This document shows, one piece after another, positions 61,392-64,000 of a stretch of 64,000 nucleotides of DNA. Every line of letters starts with the position of its first letter. Within the stretch, counting starts at the first letter, position 1. Source of the stretch: Vibrio sonorensis. Its GTDB lineage: Bacteria; Pseudomonadota; Gammaproteobacteria; Enterobacterales; Vibrionaceae. The translations under genes and the position numbers were made by a program. The stretch is from contig NZ_LJJE01000063.1 in NCBI RefSeq assembly GCF_001854765.1, forward strand, positions 1 through 64,000, read 5' to 3'. A model generated the notes under the pieces. That model made no database searches. It was not told the origin of the DNA and worked only from the letters and a program-made list of their open reading frames with translations.

Positions 61392-62255
61392 ATGGATCGC
61401 CAACCAAAAATACTAATAGCAGGTTCAACTGGCTATCTGGGGTTACATATTGTCTCAGAGTTACTGGCTAGCGACGCCAATTTTGTTGCGCTATCGAGAA
61501 GTAAAGACAAATTACTCAAACAAGGTGTACGTGATGAGCAAATTTGTATCGCCCAAGTGACCGATCCTAAGTCATTAGTTGGGTGCTGCGATGGCTTTGA
61601 CGTGGTGATTTCCTGTTTGGGTATTACACGCCAACGAGATGGCCTGACCTATATGGACGTCGACTATCAAGCAAACATAAATCTGCTGGAAGAAGCGAAA
61701 AGTGCCAGTGTTGAAAAGTTTATTTATATTTCCGCACTGAACGCCAACCAAAATCAACAAGTACGATTGCTACATGCCAAAGAAAAGTTCGCTCAAACGC
61801 TGCTAGACACCGAAGAGTTGGAAGGGTGTGTAATTCGGCCGAACGGATTTTTTTGTGATATGGCTGAGCTTTTCAATATGGCCAAACAGGGGAGGGTTTA
61901 CCTATTTGGCGATGGCGAGCAAAGGTTAAATCCAATTCACGGTAGAGACTTAGCCAAGTTCACCTTACAGGCGATGCATTGGAAAGATAAAGAGCTCGAT
62001 GTCGGTGGTCCGGAGATCCTCAGTCATCGCGAAGCGGCAGAGTTAGCGTTTGAAGCAATCAACAAAAAAACCAGAGTGACTTATCTTCCTGATAGGTGGA
62101 GACGTGGTCTGGTTTGGGGAGCGAGTCGACTACCTGAACAATGGACGGGTCCTGCAGAGTTTTTCTTAACAGTCAGTGGGAAAGACATGCTCGCACCAAC
62201 TTACGGCGGCGAAACATTGGCTGAGTTTTATGGCCAACTTGCGGCAAATGATTAA
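61392..62255 (+). CDS. Atypical SDR (NmrA/NAD(P)H-binding) protein
   Basis: 287 residues. Rossmann-type start ILIAGSTGYLGLHIVSELLA, no classical active-site Tyr-Lys arrangement visible (YISALNANQNQQ), so an atypical SDR of the NmrA/NAD(P)H-binding class. GAGGAG precedes ATG 61392. It is the second gene of the TetR operon. Confidence 0.87.
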   Translation: MDRQPKILIAGSTGYLGLHIVSELLASDANFVALSRSKDKLLKQGVRDEQICIAQVTDPKSLVGCCDGFDVVISCLGITRQRDGLTYMDVDYQANINLLEEAKSASVEKFIYISALNANQNQQVRLLHAKEKFAQTLLDTEELEGCVIRPNGFFCDMAELFNMAKQGRVYLFGDGEQRLNPIHGRDLAKFTLQAMHWKDKELDVGGPEILSHREAAELAFEAINKKTRVTYLPDRWRRGLVWGASRLPEQWTGPAEFFLTVSGKDMLAPTYGGETLAEFYGQLAAND

Positions 62256-62335
62256 GTAAAATTTCCTAGCACTCTTCTATACCACACTGCTGGCGAAGAA
62301 GAGTGTTGGGCAATATTGATGACAAAGGACAACGT

Positions 62336-62887
62336 ATGAAAACATTTCAAGTACCCAAAGCCTTACACGAAGCCCTTGGCGAAACGCAAACTTGGTTCGA
62401 AGCGGGCGTTATTCTAGTGTTTACCGTGTTAGTGACAGCCTCTATTTACATATATCAGTTTGATGCTAAGTTCAGCGTGCCTGTATGGTCACAAGTGATC
62501 GGTTTTATCATCATTGCCGATATCGTTGCAGGTTGTGTGGCGAACTTTTCGAAAGGTACCAACAGTTTTTACGCGGCTCGACCGAAAAGCCGCTGGAACT
62601 TTATTGCCATTCATTTCCACCTGCCATTAGCAGCTTGGCTACTTGGTGGAGATTTAAGTGATTCTTTTGTGGTTTGGGCGTTTACCATTGCCTCTGCCGT
62701 GGTGGTAAATTTGCTTAGAGGGCATTCCAAGCAGCTCTTTATCGCAGCAACCTTGTTGTGTTTGGGGATGACGATGACCATTCAAATGAATATGCCGCTT
62801 TGGATGACGAGTACCTGTCTGTTTTTTATAACTAAAGTGATGTTTAGCTTTGCTGTTGAACACTACCAAAAAAACGTTGACGATTAA
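62336..62887 (+). CDS. Five-to-six-helix membrane protein
   Basis: 183 residues from ATG 62336, with AAGGAC upstream; the frame extends to 62303. Five hydrophobic segments are visible; a charged loop (FSKGTNSFYAARPKSRWNFIAIHFHL) separates helices 2 and 3. Likely the third gene of the TetR operon. No family recognised. Confidence 0.72.
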   Translation: MKTFQVPKALHEALGETQTWFEAGVILVFTVLVTASIYIYQFDAKFSVPVWSQVIGFIIIADIVAGCVANFSKGTNSFYAARPKSRWNFIAIHFHLPLAAWLLGGDLSDSFVVWAFTIASAVVVNLLRGHSKQLFIAATLLCLGMTMTIQMNMPLWMTSTCLFFITKVMFSFAVEHYQKNVDD

Positions 62888-63352
62888 TATAAGGTATCTC
62901 GTTTACCATCAGAAGACATCGCCTAAGTTCTCCGCCGCAATGCAGGCTATTTAACTTATTGATTTATAGGTCTAACTTTCATTTCAATGGATATTTAGCA
63001 TTAAAGACGACTTAAATAGCACAAACATTTAATTATTTATAAAAATGCTCTATGATACATTTTTATTACAATTGTTTGTGTTTTTACTCTCAATTTCTAA
63101 CCCAAGATAGTAATATCTATTAATAATATTTACTAATATTGTAATTTATAGTTTTAATAACATGTTGTTTTATAAATGCAATATTTACTAAGCTTATAAG
63201 TTAATAAATATTATAATATATTTAGTTTGACTATTTGATATGGCAGCTACAAAATTTTAGATATAGGCAAATACATAAATAGTAAAAATATTTTGCCTTA
63301 TTTTAAGATGACGAATTTAGTAGCAGAACATTGTCAATGTTCGGGAGGCCAT
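62888..63352. other. AT-rich region upstream of the protease gene
   Basis: About 465 bases, strikingly AT-rich (many A/T-only runs), without a gene. It contains a small 7-bp dyad GAACATT-gtc-AATGTTC (63326-63342) directly before the GGAGG ribosome-binding site of the next gene, which could hide or regulate it. Confidence 0.6.
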
Positions 63353-64000
63353 ATGAATACGTTAGTTAGGATTTATTTAAAAACAGCAACTCTACTATTA
63401 ACCCTGCTGTACTCTCAACTCTCTTTAGCGAGCGACGAGCCTTTTGTGATTTTAGGTGACATAGTTAGTGACTATCGGTCAAGCTTCATGGCAAGAATTG
63501 TCAGAATTGAACCTGAAACGAGCAATATATTTGCCGTTTGTTCGGGATCTTTGATTGACGATACTCATGTATTAACCGCGGCACACTGTTTTAATGAGTG
63601 GGACGATAATACTTTTGTCGCGTTAGGTACAACAAATGCGAGCCAATTAACTAATGAATTATTAGAAATCAAAAATGTTTATGTTCACGAAAGTTATGAA
63701 CAAAACAGTTTGGTACACGATATTGCAATTGTAAATATTTCAAAAAGTGCAAAACTAAATCTCTCAAAAATCTCTATATCAGATAATGAGCAAGATTACC
63801 GTTCAGAATATTCAATGCTCTCGAAAGATGGTTTGCTATATGTTAACGGGTATGGGGCAACGGACCCATTCTCTAAAACCGCAAACAGCTTTTTGCACTC
63901 TGCTGAAGTGGATCTTATTACTCATGATCAATGCTTAGGCTATCGCTCTAACCTTAGAGATACACAATTGTGCAGCCAGTTCTATTCAGACTCAAATGGA
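63353..64000 (+). CDS. Trypsin-like serine protease, 5' part
   Basis: 216 codons open to the end of the window; GGAGG is four bases before ATG 63353. Signal peptide (residues 1-26, ending SLA). The chymotrypsin-fold catalytic pair is present: VLTAAHC (His78) and HDIAIV (Asp123); the serine motif lies beyond the end. A secreted protease is likely, as in the S1-family proteases of vibrios. Codon use is AT-rich like its upstream region, which suggests transfer. Cannot say whether the gene is complete. Confidence 0.85.
   Translation, partial: MNTLVRIYLKTATLLLTLLYSQLSLASDEPFVILGDIVSDYRSSFMARIVRIEPETSNIFAVCSGSLIDDTHVLTAAHCFNEWDDNTFVALGTTNASQLTNELLEIKNVYVHESYEQNSLVHDIAIVNISKSAKLNLSKISISDNEQDYRSEYSMLSKDGLLYVNGYGATDPFSKTANSFLHSAEVDLITHDQCLGYRSNLRDTQLCSQFYSDSNG

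Noticed and set aside
1..64000. tRNA, rRNA, CRISPR array, complete insertion sequence or prophage
   Set aside because: No cloverleaf, rRNA, regularly spaced repeat, transposase or phage structural gene was seen on either strand.

Overview
The window is bacterial chromosomal DNA from a gammaproteobacterium, most likely a Vibrio, and possibly the accessory second chromosome. The Vibrio call rests on one attC-like site (and half of another) of the type found in Vibrio superintegrons (34.3 and 34.95 kb), on toxin-antitoxin pairs typical of those integrons, and on many short, single-gene transcription units. I see no rRNA, tRNA, CRISPR array, prophage or complete insertion sequence. A recurrent feature is that at least nine genes are broken by one missing base. 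Each can be read as intact if a single base is restored, usually in a short homopolymer, so many of the breaks are probably sequencing or assembly errors rather than true pseudogenes.

Layout. 1-7 kb: small plus-strand metabolic and hypothetical genes (deoxyribosyltransferase-like 3' end, NTF2-like, GFA, PhzF, CPBP protease, YbaK, two GNATs, DUF2185). 7.2-11.8 kb: a minus-strand four-gene envelope operon (COG3014 lipoprotein, LpoB-like lipoprotein, large exported protein, CsgG/FlgT-like protein). 12.4-16.7 kb: AraC + LysE exporter, RidA, a four-helix membrane protein, a DUF1778/GNAT toxin-antitoxin pair and an orphan gene. 16.9-25.0 kb: the most coherent system, a GntR regulator divergent from a seven-gene operon (Asp/Glu-racemase-like, isocitrate/isopropylmalate-type dehydrogenase, tripartite TctCBA importer, DUF1537 acid-sugar kinase, class II aldolase/decarboxylase), closed by an intrinsic terminator. 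It reads as uptake and breakdown of a sugar acid or hydroxy-acid.

25.2-34.2 kb: AraC regulator with a FabA paralogue, lipoproteins, HAD phosphatase, DUF1353-like protein, a short endonuclease V, a Tat-exported beta-lactamase-fold hydrolase, an alpha/beta hydrolase, a PD-(D/E)XK-like protein and a GNAT. 34.2-35.0 kb: an integron remnant with attC-like sites flanking a toxin-antitoxin pair that has become one fused ORF. 35-38 kb: LysR divergent from a flavodoxin-fold quinone reductase fused to an NTF2-like domain, then a LysE exporter. 38.9-44.9 kb: AraC/GyrI regulator and an RND efflux operon whose first gene is an ABC-type six-helix membrane domain with no ATPase. 45-48.2 kb: rhodanese, YnfA/UPF0060, and LysR divergent from an exported serine hydrolase.

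48.3-52.1 kb: a candidate structured RNA ending in a textbook terminator, an exported alpha/beta hydrolase, and an FG-GAP-repeat lipoprotein lying between two nearly identical 254-bp copies of the hydrolase 3' end. 52.1-62.9 kb: TetR-controlled DUF2867 pair, AzoR, Tag glycosylase, DUF1835 protein, DUF4019 protein, alpha/beta hydrolase, SDR, MFS transporter and a TetR-SDR-membrane protein operon. 62.9-64 kb: a very AT-rich stretch leading into a trypsin-like protease that runs off the end.
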